Shown: piece by piece, positions 1-10,788 of the stretch
Numbering within the stretch: the stretch's first letter is position 1
Layout of the letters: the number at the start of each line of letters is the position of its first letter
From: Brachycybe producta
Taxonomy: Eukaryota > Arthropoda > Diplopoda > Playtdesmida > Andrognathidae
Assembly (NCBI GenBank): GCA_036925085.1
Contig: JAUPFP010000053.1
Span: forward strand, 124,001-188,000
Direction: 5' to 3'
Length of the DNA stretch: 64,000 bases
Translations under genes and position numbers: made by a program
Notes under the pieces: generated by a model
The model's database searches: none
What the model saw: the letters and a program-made list of their open reading frames with translations, nothing else
Told to the model about the DNA's origin: nothing

Positions 1-40
1 AAAGGAATGCAATGCATCTAACAGCTTCATACTATGTCCA

Positions 41-224
41 TTAGTTCATTTGAAACGATTTTTAGAATTTACAAATCCATGAGCAAGCTTAGACCCTTCA
101 ATGACGCCCACTTTGAACTGTTGTATTTTTTGAAGCATGTAGTACACACTGGAATTGAAGACATCGCTGCATTCCTGATTGTACAAGGAATGCAATGCAT
201 CTAACAGCTCCATTCTAAAAAAAA
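41..224 (+). repeat. Example Aalpha monomer with p tail (first complete unit)
   Basis: This is the first full unit in the window and a reference for the Aalpha class. The head runs from TTAGTTCATTTGAAACGATT through the HindIII site at 85-90 to ACCCTTCAATGACGCCCAC and ACTGTTGTATTTTTT. The core follows (here a CpA/TpA-decayed variant, GCATGTAGTACACAC). The p tail is CATCGCTGCATTCCTG with TTGTACAAGG, ending CTCCATTCTA plus an A-run. It is 184 rather than 183 bp because that A-run is longer. As the p tail predicts, the next unit (225) has a B head. The unit boundary at TTAGT is a convention; recombination data suggest the core is the more natural phase. Confidence 0.93.
168..194 (+). repeat. Tail inverted repeat, p version (one example)
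   Basis: Arms TGCATTCC (168-175) and GGAATGCA (187-194) are perfectly complementary and flank an 11-nt loop. The loop contains the self-complementary TTGTACAA (179-186). The same element sits in almost every p tail. In r tails both arms change together (see 3886-3912). It could form a cruciform in DNA or a hairpin in a transcript; neither is shown by sequence alone. Confidence 0.85.
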
Positions 225-413
225 TTAGTAAAAATTGTCAAAAAATGACATTTTTTCATAAGTACCCGTGTTGGAAGTTTTTCAAAAAATGGCAAAAAAT
301 GAAAGAACTGTTGTATTATTTGAAGCATGCAGTGCACACTGGAATTGAAGACATCACTGCATTCCTGATTGTCCAAAGAATGCAATGAAAATAACAGCTT
401 CATTCTACATCAA
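225..413 (+). repeat. Example B monomer with q tail
   Basis: The B head starts TTAGTAAAAATTGTC and has no clear similarity to the A head over its first ~75 bp. It contains AAAAAATG twice, GTTTTTC plus an A-run, and ATGGCAAAAAATG. It rejoins the common sequence at CTGTTGTATT and the core. The q tail (CATCACTGCATTCCTG, TTGTCCAAAG, AATGAAAATAACAGC, CATCAA) is followed by an Abeta head at 414. At 189 bp it is 6 bp longer than the usual A unit. The B-q combination recurs at 1342, 2824, 8751 and 10230 as part of a four-unit series Aalpha-p, B-q, Abeta-p, B-r. Confidence 0.92.
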
Positions 414-596
414 TTAGTTCATTTGCAATGAATTTTAGAATTTACAAATCCATGAGCAAGCTTAGACACTTCAATGACGCCCACTTTGAACTGGTGTAAC
501 TTTTGAAGCATGCAGTGTACACTGGAATTGAAGACATCGCTGCATTCCTGATTGTACAAGGAATGCAATACATCTAACAGCTCCATTCTACAAAAA
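414..596 (+). repeat. Example Abeta monomer with p tail
   Basis: The Abeta head differs from Aalpha by TTTGCAATGAATTTTAG instead of TTTGAAACGATTTTTAG, by GACACTTC instead of GACCCTTC, and by CTGGTGTAACTTTTG instead of CTGTTGTATTTTTTG. Those linked differences recur throughout the window, so Abeta is a genuine subfamily rather than scatter. The tail is p type and the next unit (597) has a B head. Length is 183 bp. Confidence 0.92.
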
Positions 597-607
597 TTAG
601 TAAAAAT

Positions 608-673
608 TGTCAAAAAATGACATTTTTTCATAAGTACCCTTGTTGGAAGTTTTTCAAAAAACGGCAAAAAATG
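608..673 (+). repeat. B-head dyad and A-tract cluster (one example)
   Basis: Several overlapping dyads are visible. TGTCA/TGACA flank AAAAA (608-622). AAAAAATG/CATTTTTT flank a single A (612-628). GTTTTT/AAAAAC flank CA (649-662). CATTTTTT at 621-628 can also pair with a second AAAAAATG at 666-673. Counted from TTAGT, A/T-tract centres fall near offsets 8, 18.5, 29.5, 62.5 and 72.5, that is about one helical turn apart, with one more T-tract at 56. Phased A-tracts are a known cause of intrinsic DNA curvature. A heads lack this arrangement. Confidence 0.8.
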
Positions 674-693
674 AAATAATTGGTGTAACTTTT

Positions 694-711
694 GAAGCAT
701 GCAGTGCACAC
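694..711 (+). repeat. Shared satellite core with SphI and ApaLI palindromes (one example of ~345)
   Basis: GAAGCATGCAGTGCACAC is the most conserved segment shared by all A and B units. GCATGC (697-702) and GTGCAC (704-709) are perfect palindromes, and TGCAGTGCA is an odd-centred palindrome overlapping both. Many duplication breakpoints in the window fall in or next to this segment. CATGCA matches the RY element bound by plant B3-domain proteins, but that link is only a motif match and the host is not known to be a plant. Confidence 0.85.
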
Positions 712-3012
712 CGGAATTGAAGACCTCCCTGCATTCCTGATTGTCAAAGGAATGCAATGCATCTAACAGCTTCATTCTATGTCCATTAGTTCATTTGAAA
801 CGATTTTTAGAATTTACAAATCCATGAGCAAGCTTAGACCCTTCAATGACGCCCACTTTGAACTGTTGTATTTTTTGAAGCATGCAGTGCACACTGGAAT
901 TGAAAACATCACTGCATTCCTGATTGTACAAGGAATGCAATGCATCTAACAGCTCCATTCTACAAAAATTAGTAAAAATTGTCAAAAAATGACATTTTTT
1001 CATAAGTACCCTTGTTGGAAGTTTTTCAAAAAACGGCAAAAAATGAAATAACTGGTGTAGCTTTTGAAGCATGCAGTGCACACCGGAATTGAAGACCTCC
1101 CTGCATTCCTGGTTGTCAAAGGAATGCAATGCATCTAACAGCTTCATTCTATGTCCATTAGTTCATTTGAAACGATTTATAGAATTTACAAATCCATGAG
1201 CAAGCTTAGACCCTTCAATGACGCCCACTTTGAACTGTTGTATTTTTTGAAGCATGTAGTGCACACTGGAATTGAAGACATCGCTGCATTCCTGATTGTA
1301 CAAGGAATGCAATGCATCTAACAGCTCCATTCTAAAAAAAATTAGTAAAAATTGTCAAAAAATGACATTTTTTCATAAGTACCCGTGTTGGAAGTTTTTC
1401 AAAAAATGGCAAAAAATGAAAGAACTGTTGTATTTTTTGAAGCATGCAGTGCACACTAGAATTGAAGACATCACTGCATTCCTGATTGTCCAAAGAATGC
1501 AATGAAAATAACAGCTTCATTCTACATCAATTAGTTCATTTGCAATGAATTTTAGAATTTACAAATCCATGAGCAAGCTTAGACACTTCAATGACGCCCA
1601 CTTTGAACTGGTATAACTTTTGAAGCATGCAGGGCACACTGGAATTGAATACATCACTGCATTCCTGATTGTACAAGGAATGCAATGCATCTAACAGCTC
1701 CATTCTACAAAAATTAGTAAAAATTGTCAAAAAATGACATTTTTTTATGAGTAACCATGTTGGAAGTTTTTCAAAAAACGGCAAAAAATGAATTAACTGG
1801 TGTAGCTTTTGAAGCATGCAGTGCACACCGAAATTGAAGACCTCCCTGCATTCCTGATTGTCAAAGGAATGCAATGCATCTAACAGCTTCATACTATGTC
1901 CATTAGTTCATTTGAAACGATTTTTAGAATTTACAAATCCATGAGCAAGCTTAGACACTTCAATGACGCCCACTTTGAACTGTTGTATTTTTTGAAGCAT
2001 GCAGTGCACACTGGAATTGAAGACATCACTGCATTCCTGATTGTCAAAGGAATGCAATGCATCTAACAGCTTCATTCTATGTCCATTAGTTCATTTGAAA
2101 CGATTTTTAGAATTTACAAATCCATGAGCAAGCTTAGACCCTTCAATGACGCCCACTTTGAACTGTTGTATTTTTGAAGAATGCAGTGCACACTGGAATT
2201 GAAGACATCACTGCATTCCTGATTGTCCAAAGAATGCAATGAAAATAACAGCTTCATTCTACATCAATTAGTTCATTTGCAATGAATTTTAGAATTTACA
2301 AATCCATGAGCAAGCTTAGACACTTCAATGATGCCCACTTTGAACTGGTGTAACTTTTGAAGCATGCCGTGCACACTGGAATTGAAGACATCGCTGCATT
2401 CCTGATTGTACAAAGAATGCAATACATCTAACAGCTCCATTCTACAAAAATTAGTAAAAATTGTCAAAAAATGACATTTTTTCATAAGTACCCTTGTTGG
2501 AAGTTTTTCAAAAAACGGCAAAAAATGAAATAATTGGTGTAACTTTTGAAGCATGCAGTGCACACCGGAATTGAAGACCTCCCTGCATTCCTGATTGTCA
2601 AAGGAATGCAATGCATCTAACAGCTTCATTCTATGTCCATTAGTTCATTTGAAACGATTTTTAGAATTTACAAATCCATGAGCAAGCTTAGACCCTTCAA
2701 TGACGCCCACTTTGAACTGTTGTATTTTTTGAAGCATGTAGTGCACACTTGAATTGAAGACATCGCTGCATTCCTGATTGTACAAGGAATGCAATGCATC
2801 TAACAGCTCCATTCTAAATAAAATTAGTAAAAATTGTCAAAAAATGACATTTTTTCATAAGTACCCGTTTTGGAAGTTTTTCAAAAAATGGCAAAAAATG
2901 AAAGAACTGTTGTATTTTTTGAAGCATGCAGTGCACACTGGAATTGAAGACATCACTGCATTCCTGATTGTCCAAAGAATGCAATGAAAATAACAGCTTC
3001 ATTCTACATCAA

Positions 3013-6000
3013 TTAGTTCATTTGCAATGAATTTTAGAATTTACAAATCCATGAGCAAGCTTAGACACTTCAATGACGCCCACTTTGAACTGGTATAACT
3101 TTTGAAGCATGCAGTGCACACTGGAATTGAAGACATCACTGCATTCCTGATTGTACAAGGAATGCAATGCATCTAACAGCTCCATTCTACAAAAATTAGT
3201 AAAAATTGTCAAAAAATGACATTTTTTATGAGTAACCATGTTGGAAGTTTTTCAAAAAACGGCAAAAAATGAATTAACTGGTGTAGCTTTTGAAGCATGC
3301 AGTGCACACCGAAATTGAAGACCTCCCTGCATTCCTGATTGTCAAAGGAATGCAATGCATCTAACAGCTTCATTCTACGTCCATTAGTTCATTTGAAACG
3401 ATTTTTAGAATTTACAAATTCATGAGCAAGCTTAGACCCTTCAATGACGCCCACTTTGAACTGTTGTATTTTTTGAAGCATGAAGTGCACACTGGAATTG
3501 AAGACATCACTGCATTCCCGATTGTCCAAAAAATGCAATGAAAATAACAGCTTCATTTTACATCAATTAGTTCATTTGCAATGAATTTTAGAATTTACAA
3601 ATCCATGAGCAAGCTTAGACACTTCAATGGCGCCCACTTTGAACTGGTGTAACTTTTGAAGCATGCAGTGCACACTGGAATTGAAGACATCGCTGCATTC
3701 CTGATTGTACAAGGAATGCAATGCATCTAACAGCTCCATTCTACAAAAATTAGTAAAAATTGTCAAAACATGACATTTTTTCATGAGTACCCATGTTGGA
3801 AGTTTTTCAAAAAACGGCAAAAAATGAAATAACTGGTGTAACTTTTGAAGCATGCAGTGCACACCGGAATTGCATTAGACCTCCCTGCATTTCTGAATGT
3901 CCTAGAAATGCAATGCATCTAACAGCTTCATTATACGTCCATTAGTTCATTTGAAACGATTTTTAGAATTTACAAATCCATGAGCAAGCTTAGACCCTTC
4001 AATGACGCCCACCTTGAACTGTTGTATTTTTTGAAGCATGCAGTGCACACTGGAATTGAAGACATCGCTGCATTCCTGATTGTACAAGGAATGCAATGCA
4101 TTTAACAACTCTATTCTACAAAAAATTAGTAAAAATTGTCAAAAAATGACATTCTTTCATGAGTACCCGTGTTGGAAGTTTTTCAAAAAACGGCAAAAAA
4201 TGAAATAACTGGCATAACTTTTGAAGCATGCAGTGCACACCGGAATTGCATTAGACCTCCCTGCATTTCTGAATGTCCTACAAATGCAATGCAGAACAGC
4301 TTCATTCTACGTCCATTAGTTCATTTGAAACGATTTTTAGAATTTACAAATCCATGAGCAAGCTTAGGCCCTTCAATGCCGCCCAATTTGAACTGTTGTA
4401 TTTTTTGAAGCATGCAGTGCACACTGGAATTGAAGACCTCCCTGCATTTCTGATTGTCCAAAGAATGCAATGAAAATAACAGCTTCATTCTACATCAATT
4501 AGTTCATTTGCAATGAATTTTAGAATTTACAAATCCATGAGCATGCTTAGACACTTCAATGACGCCCACTTTGAACTGGTATATTTTTTGAAGCATGCAG
4601 TGCACACTGGAATTGAAGACATCACTGCATTCCTGATTGTACAAGGAATGCAATGCATCTAACAGCTCCATTCTACAAAAATTAGTAAAAATTGTCAAAA
4701 AATGACATTTTTTCATAAGTACCCTTGTTGGAAGTTTTTCAAAAAATGGCAAAAAATGAAAGAACTGTTGTATTTTTTTAAGCATGCAGTGCACACTGGA
4801 ATTGAAGACATCACTGCATTACTGATTGTCCAAAGAATGCAATGAAAATAACAGCTTCATTCTACATCAATTAGTTCATTTGCAATGAATTTTAGAATTT
4901 ACAAATCCATGAGCAAGCTTAGACACTTCAATGACGCCCACTTTGAACTGGTATAACTTTTGAAGCATGCAGTGCACACTGGAATTGAAGACATCACTGC
5001 ATTCCTGATTGTACAAGGAATGCAATGCATCTAACAGCTCCATTCTACAAAAATTAGTAAAAATTGTCAAAAAATGACATTTTTTATGAGTAACCATGTT
5101 GGAAGTTTTTCAAAAAACGGCAAAAAATGAATTAACTGGTGTAGCTTTTGAAGCATGCAGTGCACACCGAAATTGAAGACCTCCCTGCATTCCTGATTGT
5201 CAAAGGAATGCAATGCATCTAACAGCTTCATTCTACGTCCATTAGTTCATTTGAAACGACTTTTAGAATTTACAAATTCATGAGCAAGCTTAGACCCTTC
5301 AATGACGCCCACTTTGAACTGTTGTATTTTTTGAAGCATGAAGTGCACACTGGAATTGAAGACATCACTGCATTCCCGATTGTCCAAAAAATGCAATGAA
5401 AATAACAGCTTCATTTTACATCAATTAGTTCATTTGCAATGAATTTTAGAATTTACAAATCCATGAGCAAGCTTAGACACTTCAATGGCGCCCACTTTGA
5501 ACTGGTGTAACTTTTGAAGCATGCAGTGCACACTGGAATTGAAGACATCGCTGCATTCCTGATTGTACAAGGAATGCAATGCATCTAACAGCTCCATTCT
5601 ACAAAAATTAGTAAAAATTGTCAAAACATGACATTTTTTCATGAGTACCCATGTTGGAAGTTTTTCAAAAAACGGCAAAAAATGAAATAACTGGTGTAAC
5701 TTTTGAAGCATGCAGTGCACACCGGAATTGCATTAGACCTCCCTGCATTTCTGAATGTCCTAGAAATGCAATGCATCTAACAGCTTCATTATACGTCCAT
5801 TAGTTCATTTGAAACGATTTTTAGAATTTACAAATCCATGAGCAAGCTTAGACCCTTCAATGACGCCCACCTTGAACTGTTGTATTTTTTGAAGCATGCA
5901 GTGCACACTGGAATTGAAGACATCGCTGCATTCCTGATTGTACAAGGAATGCAATGCATTTAACAACTCTATTCTACAAAAAATTAGTAAAAATTGTCAA

Positions 6001-6058
6001 AAAATGACATTCTTTCATGAGTACCCGTGTTGGAAGTTTTTCAAAAAACGGCAAAAAA
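3013..6058 (+). repeat. Tandem duplication of a 1858 bp (10-monomer) block, second copy partial
   Basis: Copy 1 is 3013-4870 and copy 2 starts at 4871. Unusual variants recur at +1858: the shortened ACATTTTTTATGAGTAACCATG in a B unit, GAATTAACTGGTGTAGC, GAAGTGCACACTGG in a core (3483 and 5341), CAAAACATGAC and CATTTAACAACTCTATTC. Around 6058 the match to copy 1 stops: copy 1 has ATGAAATAACTGGCATAAC, whereas this copy has ATGAATTAACTGGTGTAGC and continues like 5128 onward, 930 bp (5 monomers) back. That is the signature of an unequal exchange just before the core. Confidence 0.8.
3886..3912 (+). repeat. Tail inverted repeat, r version with compensatory arm changes (one example)
   Basis: Arms TGCATTTC (3886-3893) and GAAATGCA (3905-3912) are perfectly complementary around an 11-nt loop. 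Relative to the p version, C-to-T in the left arm is matched by G-to-A in the right arm, so pairing is kept although the loop sequence is different. This is the commonest tail in the central and right parts of the window. Confidence 0.83.
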
Positions 6059-7830
6059 TGAATTAACTGGTGTAGCTTTTGAAGCATGCAGTGCACACCG
6101 AAATTGAAGACCTCCCTGCATTCCTGATTGTCAAAGGAATGCAATGCATCTAACAGCTTCATTCTACGTCCATTAGTTCATTTGAAACGATTTTTAGAAT
6201 TTACAAATTCATGAGCAAGCTTAGACCCTTCAATGACGCCCACTTTGAACTGTTGTATTTTTTGAAGCATGAAGTGCACACTGGAATTGAAGACATCACT
6301 GCATTCCTGATTGTCCAAAAAATGCAATGAAAATAACAGCTTCATTTTACATCAATTAGTTCATTTGCAATGAATTTTAGAATTTACAAATCCATGAGCA
6401 AGCTTAGACACTTCAATGGCGCCCACTTTGAACTGGTGTAACTTTTGAAGCATGCAGTGCACACTGGAATTGTAGACATCACTGCATTCCTGATTGTCCA
6501 AAAAATGCAATGAAAATAACAGCTTCATTATACGTCAATTAGTTCATTTGCAATGAATTTTAGAATTTACAAATTCATGAGCAAGCTTAGACACTTCAAT
6601 GACGCCCATTTTGAACTGGTATATTTTTTGAAGCATGCAGTGCACACTGGAATTGAAGACATCGCTGCATTTCTGATTGTACAAGGAATGCAATGCATCT
6701 AACAGCTCCATTCTACGTCCAATAGTTCATTTGAAACGATTTTTAGAATTTACAAATCCATGAGCAAGCTTAGACCCTTCAATGACGCCCACTTTGAACT
6801 GGTGTAACTTTTGAAGCATGCAATGCACACTGGAATTGAAGACATCGCTGCATTCCTGATTGTACAAGGAATGCAATACATCTAACAGCTCCATTCTACA
6901 AAAATTAGTAAAAATTGTCAAAAAATGACATTTTTTCATAAGTACCCTTGTTGGAAGTTTTTCAAAAAACGGCAAAAAATGAAATAATTGGTGTAACTTT
7001 TGAAGCATGCAGTGCACACCGGAATTGAAGACCTCCCTGCATTCCTGATTGTCAAAGGAATGCAATGCATCTAACAGCTTCATTCTATGTCCATTAGTTC
7101 ATTTGAAACGATTTTTAGAATTTACAAATCCATGAGCAAGCTTAGACCCTTCAATGACGCCCACTTTGAACTGTTGTATTTTTGAAGAATGCAGTGCACA
7201 CTGGAATTGAAGACATCACTGCATTCCTGATTGTCCAAAGAATGCAATGAAAATAACAGCTTCATTCTACATCAATTAGTTCATTTGCAATGAATTTTAG
7301 AATTTACAAATCCATGAGCAAGCTTAGACACTTCAATGATGCCCACTTTGAACTGGTGTAACTTTTGAAGCATGCAGTGCACACTGGAATTGAAGACATC
7401 GCTGCATTCCTGATTGTCCAAAGAATGCAATGAAAATAACAGCTTCATTCTACATCAATTAGTTCATTTGCAATGAATTTTAGAATTTACAAATCCATGA
7501 GCAAGCTTAGACACTTCAATGACGCCCACTTTGAACTGGTGTAACTTTTGAAGCATGCAGTGCACACTGGAATTGAAGACGTCGCTGCATTCCTGATTGT
7601 ACAAGGAATGCAATGCATCTAACAGCTCCATTCTACAAAAATTAGTAAAAATTGTCAAAAAATGACATTTTTTCATGAGTACCCATGTTGGAAGTTTTTC
7701 AAAAAACGGCAAAAAATGAAATAACTGGTGTAACTTTTGAAGCATGCAGTGCACACCGGAAATGAAGACCTCCCTGCATTCCTAATTGTCAAAGGAATGC
7801 AATGCATCTAACAGCTTCATTCTACGTCCA
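6059..7830 (+). repeat. Mosaic of A and B monomers, partly shared with 13.7-14.8 kb
   Basis: Ordinary satellite units with p, q and r tails. The GAATTGTAGACATCACTG variant near 6468 and the neighbouring TTATACGTCAATTAG recur near 14240. The B unit within 7464-7754, with GACGTCGCTGC and CACCGGAAATGAAG, recurs at +7032 (14496-14786). The shorter distance for the second pair implies loss of about four monomers (738 bp) between the two marks in one of the copies. No other content seen. Confidence 0.75.
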
Positions 7831-10788
7831 TTAGTTCATTTGAAACGATTTTTAGAATTTACACATTCATGAGCAAGCTTAGACCCTTCAATGATGCCCA
7901 CTTTGAACTGTTGTATTTTTTTAAGCATGCAGTGCACACTGGAATTGAAGACATCACTGCATTCCTGATTGTACAAGGAATGCAATGCATCTAACAGCTC
8001 CATTCTACAAAAATTAGTAAAAATTGTCAATAAATGACATTTTTTCATGTTGGAAGTTTTTCAAAAAACGGCAAAAAATGAAATAACAGGTGTAACTTTT
8101 GAAGCATGCAGTGCACACCAGAATTGAAGACCTCTCTGCATTTCTGAATGTCCTAGAAATGCAATGCATCTAACAGCTTCAATCTATATCCATTAGTTCA
8201 TTTGAAACGATTTTTAGAATTTACAAATCCATGAGCAAACTTAGACCCTTCAATGACTCCCACTTTGAACTGTTGTATTTTTTGAAGCATGCAGTGCACA
8301 CTGGAATTGAAGACATCGCTGCATTCCTGATTGTAAAAGGAATGCAATGCATCTAACAGCTCCATTCTACAAAAAATTAGTAAAAATTGTCAAAAAATGA
8401 CATTTTTTCATAAGTACCCTTGTTGGAAGTTTTTCAAAAAACGGCAAAAAATGAAATAACTGGTGTAGCTTTTGAAGCATGCAGTGCACACCGGAATTGA
8501 AGACCTCCCTGCATTCCTGGTTGTCAAAGGAATGCAATGCATCTAACAGCTTCATTCTATGTCCATTAGTTCATTTGAAACGATTTTTAGAATTTACAAA
8601 TCCATGAGCAAGCTTAGACCCTTCAATGACGCCCACTTTGAACTGTTGTATTTTTTGAAGCATGTAGTGCACACTGGAATTGAAGACATCGCTGCATTCC
8701 TGATTGTACAAGGAATGCAATGCATCTAACAGCTCCATTCTAAAAAAAATTAGTAAAAATTGTCAAAAAATGACATTTTTTCATAAGTACCCGTTTTGGA
8801 AGTTTTTCAAAAAATGGCAAAAAATGAAAGAACTGTTGTATTTTTTGAAGCATGCAGTGCACACTGGAATTGAAGACATCACTGCATTCCTGATTGTCCA
8901 AAGAATGCAATGAAAATAACAGCTTCATTCTACATCAATTAGTTCATTTGCAATGAATTTTAGAATTTACAAATCCATGAGCAAGCTTAGACACTTCAAT
9001 GACGCCCACTTTGAACTGGTATAACTTTTGAAGCATGCAGTGCACACTGGAATTGAAGACATCACTGCATTCCTGATTGTACAAGGAATGCAATGCATCT
9101 AACAGCTCCATTCTACAAAAATTAGTAAAAATTGTCAAAAAATGACATTTTTTATGAGTAACCATGTTGGAAGTTTTTCAAAAAACGGCAAAAAATGAAT
9201 TAACTGGTGTAGCTTTTGAAGCATGCAGTGCACACCGAAATTGAAGACCTCCCTGCATTCCTGATTGTCAAAGGAATGCAATGCATCTAACAGCTTCATT
9301 CTACGTCCATTAGTTCATTTGAAACGATTTTTAGAATTTACAAATTCATGAGCAAGCTTAGACCCTTCAATGACGCCCACTTTGAACTGTTGTATTTTTT
9401 GAAGCATGCAGTGCACACTGGAATTGAAGACATCACTGCATTCCTGATTGTACAAGGAATGCAATGCATCTAACAGCTCCATTCTACAAAAATTAGTAAA
9501 AATTGTCAATAAATGACATTTTTTCATGTTGGAAGTTTTTCAAAAAACGGCAAAAAATGAAATAACAGGTGTAACTTTTGAAGCATGCAGTGCACACCAG
9601 AATTGAAGACCTCTCTGCATTTCTGAATGTCCTAGAAATGCAATGCATCTAACAGCTTCAATCTATATCCATTAGTTCATTTGAAACGATTTTTAGAATT
9701 TACAAATCCATGAGCAAACTTAGACCCTTCAATGACTCCCACTTTGAACTGTTGTATTTTTTGAAGCATGCAGTGCACACTGGAATTGAAGACATCGCTG
9801 CATTCCTGATTGTAAAAGGAATGCAATGCATCTAACAGCTCCATTCTACAAAAAATTAGTAAAAATTGTCAAAAAATGACATTTTTTCATAAGTACCCTT
9901 GTTGGAAGTTTTTCAAAAAACGGCAAAAAATGAAATAACTGGTGTAGCTTTTGAAGCATGCAGTGCACACCGGAATTGAAGACCTCCCTGCATTCCTGGT
10001 TGTCAAAGGAATGCAATGCATCTAACAGCTTCATTCTATGTCCATTAGTTCATTTGAAACGATTTTTAGAATTTACAAATCCATGAGCAAGCTTAGACCC
10101 TTCAATGACGCCCACTTTGAACTGTTGTATTTTTTGAAGCATGTAGTGCACACTGGAATTGAAGACATCGCTGCATTCCTGATTGTACAAGGAATGCAAT
10201 GCATCTAACAGCTCCATTCTAAAAAAAATTAGTAAAAATTGTCAAAAAATGACATTTTTTCATAAGTACCCGTTTTGGAAGTTTTTCAAAAAATGGCAAA
10301 AAATGAAAGAACTGTTGTATTTTTTGAAGCATGCAGTGCACACTGGAATTGAAGACATCACTGCATTCCTGATTGTCCAAAGAATGCAATGAAAATAACA
10401 GCTTCATTCTACATCAATTAGTTCATTTGCAATGAATTTTAGAATTTACAAATCCATGAGCAAGCTTAGACACTTCAATGACGCCCACTTTGAACTGGTA
10501 TAACTTTTGAAGCATGCAGTGCACACTGGAATTGAAGACATCACTGCATTCCTGATTGTACAAGGAATGCAATGCATCTAACAGCTCCATTCTACAAAAA
10601 TTAGTAAAAATTGTCAAAAAATGACATTTTTTATGAGTAACCATGTTGGAAGTTTTTCAAAAAACGGCAAAAAATGAATTAACTGGTGTAGCTTTTGAAG
10701 CATGCAGTGCACACCGAAATTGAAGACCTCCCTGCATTCCTGATTGTCAAAGGAATGCAATGCATCTAACAGCTTCATTCTACGTCCA
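7831..10788 (+). repeat. Tandem duplication of a 1479 bp (8-monomer) block
   Basis: Copy 1 is about 7831-9309 and copy 2 about 9310-10788. Matching positions at +1479 include the 10-bp-deleted B unit (CATG at 8046 and 9525), CACCAGAATTGAAGACCTCTCTG, CAATCTATATCC, AGCAAACTTAGACCC with GACTCCC, and the long A-run before the B unit near 8751 and 10230. The first ~100 bp of each copy differ at a few sites (ACACATTC versus ACAAATTC; GATGCCC versus GACGCCC). The exact breakpoint may therefore lie slightly to the right of TTAGT. Confidence 0.82.
8046..8049 (+). repeat. 10-bp deletion between CATG direct repeats in a B head (one of five)
   Basis: The usual CATGAGTACCCATGTTGG is reduced to CATGTTGG, removing 10 bp and one of two CATG repeats. 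The same form is found at 8046, 9525, 15078, 18606 and 54137. The first four lie in related duplicated blocks and share AATAAATGAC; the fifth has a different context and looks independent. Confidence 0.85.

Larger units (their letters stand above)
597..785 (+). repeat. Example B monomer with r-type tail
   Basis: B head followed by ATAATTGGTGTAACTTTTG, core 694-711, and an r-type tail (CACCGGAATTG, GACCTCCCTGCATTCCTG, TGTCAAAGG, ending TATGTCCA). The next unit at 786 is Aalpha. In the first ~16 kb the r tail usually reads CATTCCTGATTGTCAAAGG. From ~21.5 kb onward it usually reads CATTTCTGAATGTCCTAG. The r tail is therefore a useful regional marker. Length is 189 bp. Confidence 0.92.
1..3012 (+). 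repeat. Mixed Aalpha/Abeta/B segment, left part of the array
   Basis: Unit starts and classes read as follows: 41 Aalpha-p, 225 B-q, 414 Abeta-p, 597 B-r, 786 Aalpha-p, 969 B-r, 1158 Aalpha-p, 1342 B-q, 1531 Abeta-p, 1714 B-r, 1903 Aalpha-r, 2086 Aalpha-q, 2268 Abeta-p, 2451 B-r, 2640 Aalpha-p, 2824 B-q. The four-unit series Aalpha-p, B-q, Abeta-p, B-r begins at 41, 1158 and 2640 (spacings 1117 and 1482 bp, 6 and 8 monomers). Positions 1-40 are the end of a partial unit. Every transition follows the tail-to-head rule. Confidence 0.85.

Noticed and set aside
612..628. Rho-independent-like terminator (inverted repeat followed by a T run) in B heads
   Set aside because: The arms are almost pure A/T and there is no GC-rich stem or adjacent gene. 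In a eukaryotic satellite the motif has no terminator context.
1010..1030. Possible CENP-B box in B heads (GTTGGAAG after CCCGT)
   Set aside because: Only GTTGGAA is shared with the mammalian CENP-B box. The essential TTCG at the left and CGGG at the right are absent, with CGTG/CTTG/CATG on one side and TTTT on the other.
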